50,798 nt of DNA, taken from Brasilonema sp. CT11. Its GTDB lineage: Bacteria; Cyanobacteriota; Cyanobacteriia; Cyanobacteriales; Nostocaceae. The stretch spans positions 1 through 50,798 of the forward strand of contig NZ_JABXYX010000032.1 of NCBI RefSeq assembly GCF_017982655.1, read 5' to 3'. Position 1 is the stretch's first letter, and every line of letters starts with the position of its first letter. Of the stretch, positions 43,781 through 50,798 are shown piece after piece. Made by a program: the position numbers and the translations under genes. Below the pieces are notes generated by a model that was not told where the DNA came from, ran no database searches, and saw only the letters and a program-made list of their open reading frames with translations.

Positions 43781-43884
43781 ATTACGCCGAACTCAGGTAA
43801 AAGATATAATCAATAGCTAATAGAACCTGGGTTTGCGTGTTTTGGTGAGCCTTGAGCCTGATGTATATAAACTTTCCATCACTC

Positions 43885-44853
43885 ATGAATAAACAATATA
43901 TTGCTAAAGGATTTGGAATTTTGCTGGGACTTTTATTTCTATGCGCTCCCGTCCTGGCACAGGAATACCGCATTGACCTGATTCGCGGCAACATTTATCG
44001 CATGAGTGCTGGAAATCCCGTCCTGGCACAGGAATACCGCATTGACCAGATTCGTGACAACATTTATCGTCTGACTGCTGGAAATTATTGCTCCGTCTTC
44101 ATGGTGACAGAGGCGGGAATTGTAGTGACCGATCCGATCAATAAGGCAGCGGCTACCTGGCTCAAGCGCGAATTGGCGCAACGATTTGGCAAGCCGATTC
44201 GCTATGTAATCTACAGCCACAATCATCCGGATCACACCTATGGGGGCGAAGTTTTCGATGGCGTAGGCATCGACTTTATCTCCCATCAACTGGCGCGCGA
44301 GGATTTGATTCACACCAAAGCGCAGACTCGCATTCCTAACCTTGTCTTCAAGGACGACATGACGCTTTTGATCGGCGATAGTCGGGTGCACCTGCGCTAT
44401 CACGGAACAAACAACGGGCGTGGCTCCATTTCCATGTTGTTTGAACCCGCCTCCGTTTTATATGTGGTGGACTGGATTGTGCTGGGCCGCATGCCCTACA
44501 AAGATCTTCAAGGTTACGATATCCAAGGGATGATCGATTCCACACGCGCGGTGCTGAACATGGATTTTGAGGTGTTTGTGGGCGGACATGCTAAGGCTGG
44601 TCAGAAAAAAGACGTGCGACGGTATCTCGAATATCTGGAAACTCTTTATGACGCCGTACGCGATGGCATTCTCGCAGGGCAAGACCTCCCTACTCTTCAG
44701 AAAGAAATCCGGCTCGACACATACCGTGATCTGGCGATGTATGAGGAGTGGCTGCCGCTCAATATCAAAGGTGTTTACCGAACTTTAGTGGACGAATCTT
44801 ATCTACTTATGCGTCCTTTGAGTGCGCGCCCCACAAACTCCAGTAAGGGTTGA
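43885..44853 (+). CDS. Secreted MBL-fold metallo-hydrolase with duplicated N-terminal segment
   Basis: From ATG 43885 the protein is 322 residues with a signal peptide (GFGILLGLLFLCAPVLAQ). The MBL-fold motif HNHPDHTYGG provides zinc ligands; later elements are IPNLVFKDDMTL, YHGTNNGRGSISML and VDWIVLGRM and VFVGGHAKAG. This fits class B beta-lactamase-like hydrolases of broad function. A 23-residue segment (PVLAQEYRIDLIRGNIYRMS) occurs twice in tandem, so the signal cleavage site AQEYR is also repeated. From about 44.1 kb base and codon use is more GC-rich than its neighbours, suggesting transfer from another bacterium. The frame to 43852 adds 11 residues without support. Confidence 0.86.
   Translation: MNKQYIAKGFGILLGLLFLCAPVLAQEYRIDLIRGNIYRMSAGNPVLAQEYRIDQIRDNIYRLTAGNYCSVFMVTEAGIVVTDPINKAAATWLKRELAQRFGKPIRYVIYSHNHPDHTYGGEVFDGVGIDFISHQLAREDLIHTKAQTRIPNLVFKDDMTLLIGDSRVHLRYHGTNNGRGSISMLFEPASVLYVVDWIVLGRMPYKDLQGYDIQGMIDSTRAVLNMDFEVFVGGHAKAGQKKDVRRYLEYLETLYDAVRDGILAGQDLPTLQKEIRLDTYRDLAMYEEWLPLNIKGVYRTLVDESYLLMRPLSARPTNSSKG
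43948..44085 (+). repeat. 69-bp in-frame tandem duplication in the MBL-fold gene
   Basis: Bases 43948-44016 and 44017-44085 are two copies of a 69-bp unit, 23 codons, starting CCCGTCCTGGCACAGGAATA. A handful of substitutions separate them. The repeat spans the end of the signal peptide and the first mature residues. Confidence 0.94.
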
Positions 44854-45258
44854 CACACTAGACTTCGTGGCAGTTGTTGGGGAAAAGGTCACCGGAGTTG
44901 GGGTAAGGGAAAATAAAAACCCTTTAACCTTTAACCTTTCCCCTTTACCCAACAATGCGCGATTTGAACTTTTGCGCATTGTTCTACTATTGAAACTAAA
45001 TGTTCACTCAAACACATCGCTCTTCAAACAAAACTTTTCTATCTACTGACTTTATAAATTACCTCTAAAGGTTATTAATCCTTTGTGTTCGCTCTACTCA
45101 GGTTTGGAATGATACAACTTCATAAACTTTAACATCTATATCCTCAGTAAGACGTATACACATCAACCAATCGTTAATTTAAGTAAGAGTCTTTAAGGAG
45201 TTTCTATTTTAGTTTTCACTACCTTAAAGACCCATTTTGTAGAACTTGAAAGGTAATT
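44854..45258. other. Spacer with a terminator-like palindrome
   Basis: GGGTAAGGGAAAA near 44,900 and TTTCCCCTTTACCC near 44,937 form a long imperfect palindrome around repeated AACCTTT units, a likely transcription stop for the MBL gene. The rest, about 300 bases, is AT-rich and should hold the promoter of the carotenoid protein. No supported frame. Confidence 0.5.
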
Positions 45259-45711
45259 ATGACACAATATACTCAGTCACCACCAGCAGAATATGCTGAG
45301 CTTTTTAGAAATTTGTCCATAGATAACCAACTTGCCGTCCTGTGGTATGTCTATATCAAAATAGGTGGTTCGACCAGACCCGGAGACCCTGAAGGAACAG
45401 CACCCGATACTTCTGATGAACTTTTTAATAAAGTTAAAGGAAAGTCCCATGAAGAGCAACTTCAAATCATGCGAGATTTGTTGACACCTTCTAGCACAGA
45501 TATTAGGCAGGAATATGACTCGTTGAGCAACAATACTAAGCTGGCTTTTTGGTATCGGTTGGCTCAGGGTATGGAAAATTATACCATTGTTCCAGTACCA
45601 TCTGACTATCAACTTTCTGCCCAAGCAAAAGAGTTATTGTCTATGCTAGAGCCGGTTGACTTTGAACTACAATACGTTTTTCTCCGTAATGCCTTGCTAG
45701 CGGGATACTAA
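45259..45711 (+). CDS. Helical carotenoid protein (homologue of the OCP N-terminal domain)
   Basis: The 150-residue protein matches only the helical, carotenoid-binding N-terminal domain of orange carotenoid protein: LFRNLSIDNQLAVLWYVYIK, EEQLQIMRDLLTPSST, NTKLAFWYRLAQGMENYTIV and VPSDYQLSAQAKELLSMLEP. The aromatic residues lining the carotenoid tunnel (Trp29, Tyr30 and FWY) are retained. The NTF2-like C-terminal domain is absent, so it belongs to the HCP group, which act as singlet-oxygen or energy quenchers and carotenoid carriers. No ctdh, frp or crtW gene adjoins it. AGGTAATT precedes the ATG. Confidence 0.9.
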   Translation: MTQYTQSPPAEYAELFRNLSIDNQLAVLWYVYIKIGGSTRPGDPEGTAPDTSDELFNKVKGKSHEEQLQIMRDLLTPSSTDIRQEYDSLSNNTKLAFWYRLAQGMENYTIVPVPSDYQLSAQAKELLSMLEPVDFELQYVFLRNALLAGY

Positions 45712-45827
45712 GAAGAAAAATTAACTGCTGTAACAATGTTGTAGGCTTGTGGTGTTTTTTCTGCTTGGAAGGCAGCAGGTGATTCCACAGAAAAAGTTTA
45801 TCAGTTATCAGCTAACTGTTAACCCTT

Positions 45828-45884
45828 CGGGTTCGCAGTCGCCTACGGAGGGAGACCCTCCTGCAGCGCTGGCTCACTGTTAAC
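45828..45884. repeat. Dispersed palindromic repeat, copy 3
   Basis: The unit reads CCCTTCGGGTTCGCAGTCGC, CTACGGAGGGAGACCCTCCT and GCAGCGCTGGCTCAC. It matches the 4.69-kb and 39.7-kb copies and sits inside a heptamer array (TAACTGTTAAC on the left, TGTTAACTGATAACTGATAA on the right), which it seems to have split. Confidence 0.85.
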
Positions 45885-45928
45885 TGATAACTGATAATTG
45901 ATTTTGATCAAACTCTTAGGGGAGTTAA

Positions 45929-46972
45929 TTATTCAGTCATGGCTAGGGCTTTAGTGGGTTGTGGGTTTAGCAGCCCATTCAACAGGGAAACTGGGCGTTG
46001 TCTATAGGGCCAAGCAAAAGCATGACGGAATGCTGCATCCTGACAAGCTTGTAGTTGTTCAAAATTAATAATGTTGTAAGTTAAAAGATTCTCGTACTCG
46101 AAAGGTAGACGCACATTGTGCAAGCCAGCATTATCTGTACAAATAGCGATATCTACCCCTGCATCAAAGCAACGGTCAAATACTAACTTGAGTTGACGTA
46201 TATCCTGCAAAGTACCAGTTTTGAGATAGGTTGTGGGGCAAACCTCCAAACACTGACCTTGCGCAGCCAAATCTTTGAGCAATTCGGGATACAGCAGAGG
46301 AATTTGGATACCGTGACCGATCCGCATCAAATACGGTAAAAGTTGGGGATCACATCCGGCTGTTGTTTCATAAAGGTGTCCTGTGGTGTTGAGTCCAAGC
46401 GATCGCGCATAATCATACAACTTTATCCATTCGTCTATGCGCTCTGTAGAGTAACTATCTCCCCCAGCTACATCTATCCCACAAACATACTGCCTGTTTT
46501 GCGCTGCCAAATCAACAATCGCCTTATTCACCTCAAAGGGTAGGCGCGAGTGCATACAAAGAATTTGACTGGTAACAATCGGATATTCTGGGAGAATGCT
46601 CGCTTTACCAACAACTTCCACAATTTCCGTCATCATGTCAATTCTCTGTGATTGACTCAGATGGTCTGGTGTTCGCAGATAAGGAGTATAGCGCAACTCC
46701 AGATATGCCAAATTTTCAAAAATATAAGCACCCCTGAGCAAGCGGTAGATAAAATAAGGCAAAGTCTCCACAGTTTGCACGCTTTCCACCAAAGTATGCA
46801 ACTCCAGATACTCATCTAAAGTGTTGCGTGGACGCGTGTAAAAGTCTTCAAATGCTGAATAGTCAGCAAAGCCGGAAATCGACTCGGGCGATTGACGCTC
46901 AAAGTACCGCCATAAAATACGAGGTACAACCGAACCGCCCAGATGTCTATGTAATTCTGCGTATAAAGTCAT
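45929..46972 (-). CDS. Adenosine-deaminase-family hydrolase, atypical active site
   Basis: The 347-residue TIM-barrel protein has ELHRHLGGS near the N-terminus (His8, His10 as metal ligands), GHLYETTAG where HAGE is usual, RIGHGIQIPLL, EVCPTTYLKTG for the CPxSN segment, and ICTDNAGLHN where TDDP is usual. The second Asp of the TDD pair is Asn and the HAGE core is altered, so deamination of adenosine itself is uncertain. It could be a related deaminase or amidohydrolase. The gene is monocistronic. The start is supported by conserved MTLYAELHRHL. Confidence 0.83.
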   Translation of the reverse strand: MTLYAELHRHLGGSVVPRILWRYFERQSPESISGFADYSAFEDFYTRPRNTLDEYLELHTLVESVQTVETLPYFIYRLLRGAYIFENLAYLELRYTPYLRTPDHLSQSQRIDMMTEIVEVVGKASILPEYPIVTSQILCMHSRLPFEVNKAIVDLAAQNRQYVCGIDVAGGDSYSTERIDEWIKLYDYARSLGLNTTGHLYETTAGCDPQLLPYLMRIGHGIQIPLLYPELLKDLAAQGQCLEVCPTTYLKTGTLQDIRQLKLVFDRCFDAGVDIAICTDNAGLHNVRLPFEYENLLTYNIINFEQLQACQDAAFRHAFAWPYRQRPVSLLNGLLNPQPTKALAMTE

Positions 46973-47104
46973 AGTAGTGTTTTAACAAGACTAAAATTTT
47001 TAATTATTATTAACAGTAACAAATTAAAAAACAAGTTGTGGGTTCACCCACATTCTGCAGGTGCGATACTTTAACATTTGGTTAAAAAGTGTTTTGGATC
47101 ATAT

Positions 47105-48454
47105 TTATCCAAGTTGTGACAAGAAATATTGATGATATAAATTGCAACTCGGACTCCAATTATCGCCTTGTGTCTTGATTAACCCCATACTTTGTAATTT
47201 AAACGCTTCATGGGATTTTAGTCTCATAGGAGCATTTGCCGTGACTACGTCGCGGAAAGTATCAGCTAGTTTTGGATGTTGTTGTAAATTCCACAAATGC
47301 TGTCGCAAATGATCGCGGAATGGACTAACTTCCGTCGATGCTATTTGCAAAAGTTTCTCCAAGGAAACTTGCTCAGATGTAAGATAATAGAGAGCCAAAC
47401 GTACCAGATGAGGATGTCCACCAATCAAATTCATGAGTTGCTCAACCTCAGTTCCCACCCAATTCAGTTCGTGACGCCGTGCTAGCTCAATTATTTGCTT
47501 TCGGTTGAATTCTTCTAAAGCAATAATCCGTCCCACCCCTTGTAGTGGAGAGTAATTAATATCCAGAGAGCTATAAACCTCTGTGGAATGTACCACTATC
47601 AACCGAAGTTTTTTCCAAATCTCACCGCGATGACCACTTCGCCTTGCTAAATCATACCATGCTCGCACTAAGCGACAAAAATCAGTGGCTATTTCAGGTT
47701 GTTCAAAAACAAAATCGACTTTATCTAAAGCCAGTACTAATGGATGATTGCATTCTGGAAGTAAATACTCTTCAAAGTAATTCGTCGCATTATCATTACA
47801 GCCATAAATTTCATCCCAATAATCATCTAATTGATTAGGCATTCCTAACTGCTTACTAACACTAGCGCAAAAATATCGTAATAATGTTTGGATATTAGAG
47901 AAGACTTTACTATCAGTTTCAAAACTCAAATATACAGTTTTGTAATTCAGTGTTTCTGAAAAATATAGAATTCTTTCCAGTAAAGAAGTTTTGCCCATCT
48001 CTTGAGGTGCTTTAATGCGAATTAGTGCTCCAGAATACTTGATCGTCTCGTAACACAAAGATTCTACATTGTTACGTTCAATATAAAAGCGAGAATCCAA
48101 TAGCACTCTCCCTCCTGGCAATTCTAAGCTATCAATGTTCTTTGAAGAAATCGTATTTGCCAAAGAAGTTCGGTTGTCTCTATAACGCTTCAGGGCTTGC
48201 TTAAAATTTGTTTTAGATACCTTTTCTCCTAACCCATCTGAAAGCTTCTTCCATAATGGATTACCAACATCTTTATTGATATAAATACCTGAAAGATGAA
48301 GCTCATCACCAATTTCATCATAAGTCTTTCCCTCATATGCTCCCCGTAATACGTCCGTCTCTATATCACTTAGATGGCTTCCAGTAACCTTAAATACAAG
48401 TTCATCTGCCAACTTTTGGATTTCTGACCATGAAAGTTCTGATTCGGAGTTCAT
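47105..48454 (-). CDS. AAA/STAND-type ATPase with N-terminal helix-turn-helix (vMAP-like), conflict-system type
   Basis: The 449-residue protein starts with an HTH-like segment (LSDIETDVLRGAYEGKTYDE, IGDELHLSGIYINKDVGNPL) as in vMAP-type N-terminal domains. An AAA-like NTPase follows: Walker A KAPQEMGKTSLL (first Gly replaced by Ala), Walker B PLVLALDKVDFVF, then a winged-helix part (GGHPHLVRLALYYLT). This matches the AAA-like family common in cyanobacteria. Such proteins often occur in NTP-dependent conflict or signalling systems with WD40, TPR or protease partners. A WD40-repeat gene lies 1 kb away on the same strand. No membrane segment. Effector and target are unknown. Confidence 0.82.
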   Translation of the reverse strand: MNSESELSWSEIQKLADELVFKVTGSHLSDIETDVLRGAYEGKTYDEIGDELHLSGIYINKDVGNPLWKKLSDGLGEKVSKTNFKQALKRYRDNRTSLANTISSKNIDSLELPGGRVLLDSRFYIERNNVESLCYETIKYSGALIRIKAPQEMGKTSLLERILYFSETLNYKTVYLSFETDSKVFSNIQTLLRYFCASVSKQLGMPNQLDDYWDEIYGCNDNATNYFEEYLLPECNHPLVLALDKVDFVFEQPEIATDFCRLVRAWYDLARRSGHRGEIWKKLRLIVVHSTEVYSSLDINYSPLQGVGRIIALEEFNRKQIIELARRHELNWVGTEVEQLMNLIGGHPHLVRLALYYLTSEQVSLEKLLQIASTEVSPFRDHLRQHLWNLQQHPKLADTFRDVVTANAPMRLKSHEAFKLQSMGLIKTQGDNWSPSCNLYHQYFLSQLG

Positions 48455-48793
48455 GATTCTAAATAGCAGAGATTTTTTATGTATAATATCAGATTTATGA
48501 CTTTAAAAAATATAAATAGTTTTTTTAAAAAATATTTTAAATTTATATAAGTTAGCTCTTTTGACCAAATTAAGATCCTGTTTTTCCCTACTGACAATTG
48601 AAATTATATTCAATATTGTAAATACATCCAAGGAGAGCATCCCAATTTTGCCAAGATGATTAATTGTCATAGCGAACACTCCATTTCATTCCGTATTCCC
48701 TCCCTTGCCCGCTACGCTAACGCTGCGGACAAAATATGTTTTGACACATTTGGGATGCTCCCATTCACAGAAATAAATTAAAAGGAGTCATGT
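48455..48793. other. Spacer with a miniature inverted-repeat element
   Basis: Upstream of divergent AAA-type and secreted-protein genes. The element is listed separately. The rest is very AT-rich and should contain both promoters. AAAGGAG just before 48794 is the ribosome binding site of the secreted protein. Confidence 0.55.
48635..48761. mobile_element. Miniature element with GAGCATCCCA ends
   Basis: AGAGCATCCCAATTTTG at the left and CATTTGGGATGCTCC at the right are inverted repeats with the core GAGCATCCCAA. About 127 bases lie within, including CCGCTACGCTAACGCTGCGG-type palindromic debris. I see no clear target duplication. Confidence 0.6.
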
Positions 48794-49231
48794 ATGAAAA
48801 GTAAAATTGCTACAATGATTGCTGGTACTCTGCTTGTATTTAGCAATGCAAATGTATTGTTACCTGCTTTTGCCAGCGATAGTTTTAGTTTAAATCAATT
48901 ATTGTTATCGGTTCAAGAGTCCTCCCAGTCTAAAAAGTTGAATAAAGAGATATCTAATACTTTGCGTTCTAGTCAAACAAATCCCGAGCAAGTTCAATGT
49001 ATTGGAACGAAGTCGAGCAGTCTTGATAGCTCTGTTTTAGATGCCAAATTAGGTCCCTTTGATTGCCGTTTTCCCAACAACGTAACTCTCAAAATTCATG
49101 TAAAAAACTTTGTGATATTACCAAGTGGTAGAGCAACACCTCTTGAGAATGCTAAGAATTTTAACTCTATGCCAAAACCAATTTCTTTATCTTATAAGAT
49201 AACTTCTTGGAGTTGGAATAACACACCTTAA
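48794..49231 (+). CDS. Small secreted protein of unknown function
   Basis: The 145-residue protein has a signal peptide (TMIAGTLLVFSNANVLLPAF, cleavage near FAS). The mature part has two cysteines (QVQCIGTKS and PFDCRFPNN) that may pair, and a beta-rich end (VTLKIHVKNFVILPSGRA; ISLSYKITSW). I do not recognise the family. AAAGGAG upstream supports the start. It is divergent from the AAA-type gene and convergent with the WD40 gene; whether it belongs to either is unknown. Confidence 0.7.
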   Translation: MKSKIATMIAGTLLVFSNANVLLPAFASDSFSLNQLLLSVQESSQSKKLNKEISNTLRSSQTNPEQVQCIGTKSSSLDSSVLDAKLGPFDCRFPNNVTLKIHVKNFVILPSGRATPLENAKNFNSMPKPISLSYKITSWSWNNTP

Positions 49232-49260
49232 AAACAGTCAACAGTCAACAGTCAACAGTA

Positions 49261-49408
49261 GACCTCTTGCAAAAGTCCAAAAACTGGGGATGTCATTCTG
49301 TAGACGCTTTGCGGCTTCCCGCAGGGTACGAAACGTAGTGCAGTGAAGAATCTCGCGAGATGTTTCGCTCCGCTCAACATGACATTTTAAGTATTTATGC
49401 AAGAGGTC
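49261..49408. mobile_element. 148-bp miniature element with TA target duplication
   Basis: GACCTCTTGCA at 49261-49271 and TGCAAGAGGTC at 49398-49408 are exact inverted repeats. TA flanks each side (49259-49260 and 49409-49410), as for IS630/Tc1-mariner-type elements. The interior contains CTGTAGACGCTTTGCGGCTT and ATCTCGCGAGATG palindromes and no gene. Confidence 0.85.
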
Positions 49409-49410
49409 TA

Positions 49411-49521
49411 GCTCGTTCCTTGTCTCTGGCAAGGAATGCAGCAATGTGGGCTGCTGCCTCTAGTAGCTCAGGAGGCAGAGCCTCTAGAATTGCATTCCCA
49501 GGCTAGAGCCTGGGAACGAGA
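49411..49521. repeat. Palindromic repeat next to the WD40 gene stop
   Basis: GCTCGTTCC at the left and GGAACGAGA at the right are inverted ends; inside, CAGGCTAGAGCCTGG and GAGGCAGAGCCTC are further palindromes. The block directly abuts the stop of the WD40 gene and may serve as its transcription stop. Confidence 0.65.
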
Positions 49522-49525
49522 GTTC

Positions 49526-50798
49526 TTATCGTTTGTCAACTCGCTTTGAAGCTTGTGCGATTTGCTTTGCTTTTGCTTCTGGATCAAACTTTAACTTAGA
49601 ATCCCACTTTAAAGCTTGCCGGAAGGTCGCAACAGCATCATCAATACTACCTTCTCTTGCTTGCTCTTCGCCTTCTTTGACCAGAAATGGTGCTGCTTCT
49701 ATTATATTAGACTTATTTTGGCATACCTCTAGTTTTTCCAGGTCTTTTGGATGGGTGATTAGGTAATTATTTAACCAGTGACAACCTCGTACCAGCAGTT
49801 GATTTAAGTCTTCAACCCGCCACACCCGTGCGGTATTGTCACTGGATGCGGTGAGTATGTGTTTGCCATCCGGGCTAAAACTCGCACTCACAACTGCCGA
49901 AGTATGCCCATTGAGTTGGGCTAATTGCTTGCCAGAGATGTCCCACACCCGTGCGGTATTGTCCAAGGATGCGGTGAGTATGCGTTGCCCATCCGGGCTA
50001 AAACTCGCACTCACAACTGCCGAAGTATGCCCATTGAGTTGGGCTAATTGCTTGCCAGAGATGTCCCACACCCGTGCGGTTTTGTCACTGGATGCGGTGA
50101 GTATGCGTTTGCCATCAGGGCTAAAACTCGCACTGTAAACTCGATCAGTATGCCCATTGAGTTGGGCTAATTGCTTGCCAGAGATGTCCCACACCCGTGC
50201 GGTATTGTCACTGGATGCGGTGAGTATGCGTTTGCCATCCGGGCTAAAACTCGCACTGTAAACTACCGAAGTATGCCCATTGAGTTGGGCTAATTGCTTG
50301 CCAGAGATGTCCCACACCCGTGCGGTATTGTCACTGGATGCGGTGAGTATGCGTTTGCCATCCGAACTAAAACTCGCACTCCGAACTACCGAAGTATGCC
50401 CATTGAGTTGGGCTAATTGCTTGCCAGAGATGTCCCACACCCGTGCGGTATTGTCACTGGATGCGGTGAGTATGCGTTTGCCATCCGGGCTAAAACTCGC
50501 ACTCCAAACTTCCGCAGTATGCCCATTGAGTTGGGCTAATTGCTTGCCAGAGATGTCCCACACCCGTGCGGTATTGTCCCAGGATGCGGTGAGTATGCGT
50601 TTGCCATCCGAGCTAAAACTCGCACTCCAAACTTCCTCAGTATGCCCATTGAGTTGGGCTAATTGCTTGCCAGAGATGTCCCACACCCGTGCGGTTTTGT
50701 CCCTGGATGCAGTGACTATGCGTTGCCCATCCGGGCTAAAACTCGCACTCCAAACTTCCTGAGTATGCCCATTGAGTTGGGCTAATTGCTTGCCAGAG
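49526..50798 (-). CDS. WD40-repeat protein, C-terminal part with near-identical repeats (runs off the window)
   Basis: The minus-strand frame is open from the stop at 49526 to the window edge, about 424 codons. It has eight visible WD40 repeats of 41 residues (123 bp), nearly identical: SGKQLAQLNGHT, two variable residues, V, one variable residue, SASFS, DGKRILTAS, one variable residue and D-TARVWDI. They end at ARVWRVEDLNQLLVRGCHWL, followed by a short C-terminal region (VKEGEEQAREGSIDDAVATF) like that of cyanobacterial NTPase-WD40 proteins. The beta-propeller should bind a protein partner. The N-terminal part, probably with an NTPase domain, is outside the window. An ATG at 50686 is internal, not the start. 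Confidence 0.9.
   Translation of the reverse strand, partial: SGKQLAQLNGHTQEVWSASFSPDGQRIVTASRDKTARVWDISGKQLAQLNGHTEEVWSASFSSDGKRILTASWDNTARVWDISGKQLAQLNGHTAEVWSASFSPDGKRILTASSDNTARVWDISGKQLAQLNGHTSVVRSASFSSDGKRILTASSDNTARVWDISGKQLAQLNGHTSVVYSASFSPDGKRILTASSDNTARVWDISGKQLAQLNGHTDRVYSASFSPDGKRILTASSDKTARVWDISGKQLAQLNGHTSAVVSASFSPDGQRILTASLDNTARVWDISGKQLAQLNGHTSAVVSASFSPDGKHILTASSDNTARVWRVEDLNQLLVRGCHWLNNYLITHPKDLEKLEVCQNKSNIIEAAPFLVKEGEEQAREGSIDDAVATFRQALKWDSKLKFDPEAKAKQIAQASKRVDKR
49799..50798 (-). repeat. 123-bp near-identical tandem repeats (WD40 units)
   Basis: The 123-bp unit containing TGCCCATTGAGTTGGGCTAA recurs at regular spacing, for example at 49905 and 50028, and through to the window edge. 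Most unit positions are identical at the DNA level, including synonymous sites. Differences cluster in the codons for the two residues after GHT, the residue after V, and the residue after TAS. This points to recent amplification or gene conversion. Confidence 0.95.

Larger units (their letters stand above)
43519..43884. other. Spacer with PIN-like remnant and a mutL duplicate
   Basis: The region between mutL and the MBL-fold gene holds a stop-containing PIN-like coding remnant (43.57-43.72 kb) and a 58-bp copy of internal mutL sequence (43723-43780). The promoters of both flanking genes must lie at its two ends. Confidence 0.65.

Noticed and set aside
50280-50762. Plus-strand frame of 160 codons with repeats
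   Set aside because: It is the antisense of the WD40 repeats, so its periodicity comes from them.
49799-50798. Regular repeats as a possible CRISPR array
   Set aside because: The 123-bp period is continuous coding sequence of WD40 units without unique spacers, and no cas genes are near.

Overview
The window comes from a filamentous, probably heterocyst-forming, nitrogen-fixing cyanobacterium (Nostocales-like). Direct indications are a form IB RuBisCO operon (rbcL-rbcX-rbcS) followed by a RuBisCO activase with a C-terminal small-subunit-like domain, a helical carotenoid protein, COP23-type secreted proteins, nitrogenase-family genes (nifH, nifE-like), many GCGATCGC (HIP1-type) octamers, heptanucleotide tandem repeats and many small inverted-repeat elements. 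No rRNA, CRISPR array or prophage is seen; one tRNA (Gln, TTG) is present. All family assignments are from reading the translations; no database search was run.

Layout. 1-0.34 kb: 5' part of ssuD (minus, cut by the window edge). 0.5-1 kb: transposase remnants. 1.1-4.4 kb: class II aldolase-family gene and a Wzc-type tyrosine autokinase. 4.4-5.3 kb: repeat-rich spacer and tRNA-Gln. 5.4-9.7 kb (minus): rca, then rbcS, rbcX and rbcL, with a strong terminator between rbcS and rca. 10-16 kb: small enzymes, two COP23-like secreted proteins, an SDR, an SRPBCC protein and a pentapeptide membrane protein, then nested miniature elements. 16.6-20.5 kb: S9 peptidase, a truncated ECF sigma gene, a truncated msrB, an HdeD-like protein. 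20.7-23.2 kb: a tight three-gene operon of an HtrA-like pseudoprotease, an intact HtrA-like protease and a NarL-type regulator with a degenerate receiver. 24-28.3 kb: a Na/Pi cotransporter behind a four-repeat Pho box, and sppA. 28.4-32.8 kb: RNA m5C methyltransferase, intact msrB, modA-like gene, group II intron remnant, HAD phosphatase.

33.4-37.6 kb is the most striking metabolic region: an XRE-type regulator with a molybdate-binding-like C-terminal domain, then an extra nifH with a charged tail and a nifE-like gene, with no nifD, nifK or nifN. A modA-like gene lies just upstream. I infer a molybdenum-responsive accessory or alternative-nitrogenase locus.

37.8-43.8 kb is a decaying region. 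A type I restriction locus survives as hsdM pieces (split by two miniature elements with target duplications) and an hsdR 3' piece, with an IS5-type transposase that is itself interrupted by a palindromic repeat. mutL is intact. 43.8-50.8 kb holds an MBL-fold hydrolase with an internal duplication, a helical carotenoid protein, an adenosine-deaminase-like protein, an AAA/STAND-type ATPase with an N-terminal HTH, a small secreted protein, and the 3' part of a gene with nearly identical WD40 repeats that differ at a few fixed positions. The last of these looks like a fast-diversifying recognition module of a conflict system.

A recurring theme is small-scale duplication and insertion: three unrelated genes carry in-frame 66-72 bp tandem duplications, and at least five short elements with inverted ends and plausible target duplications can be delimited.
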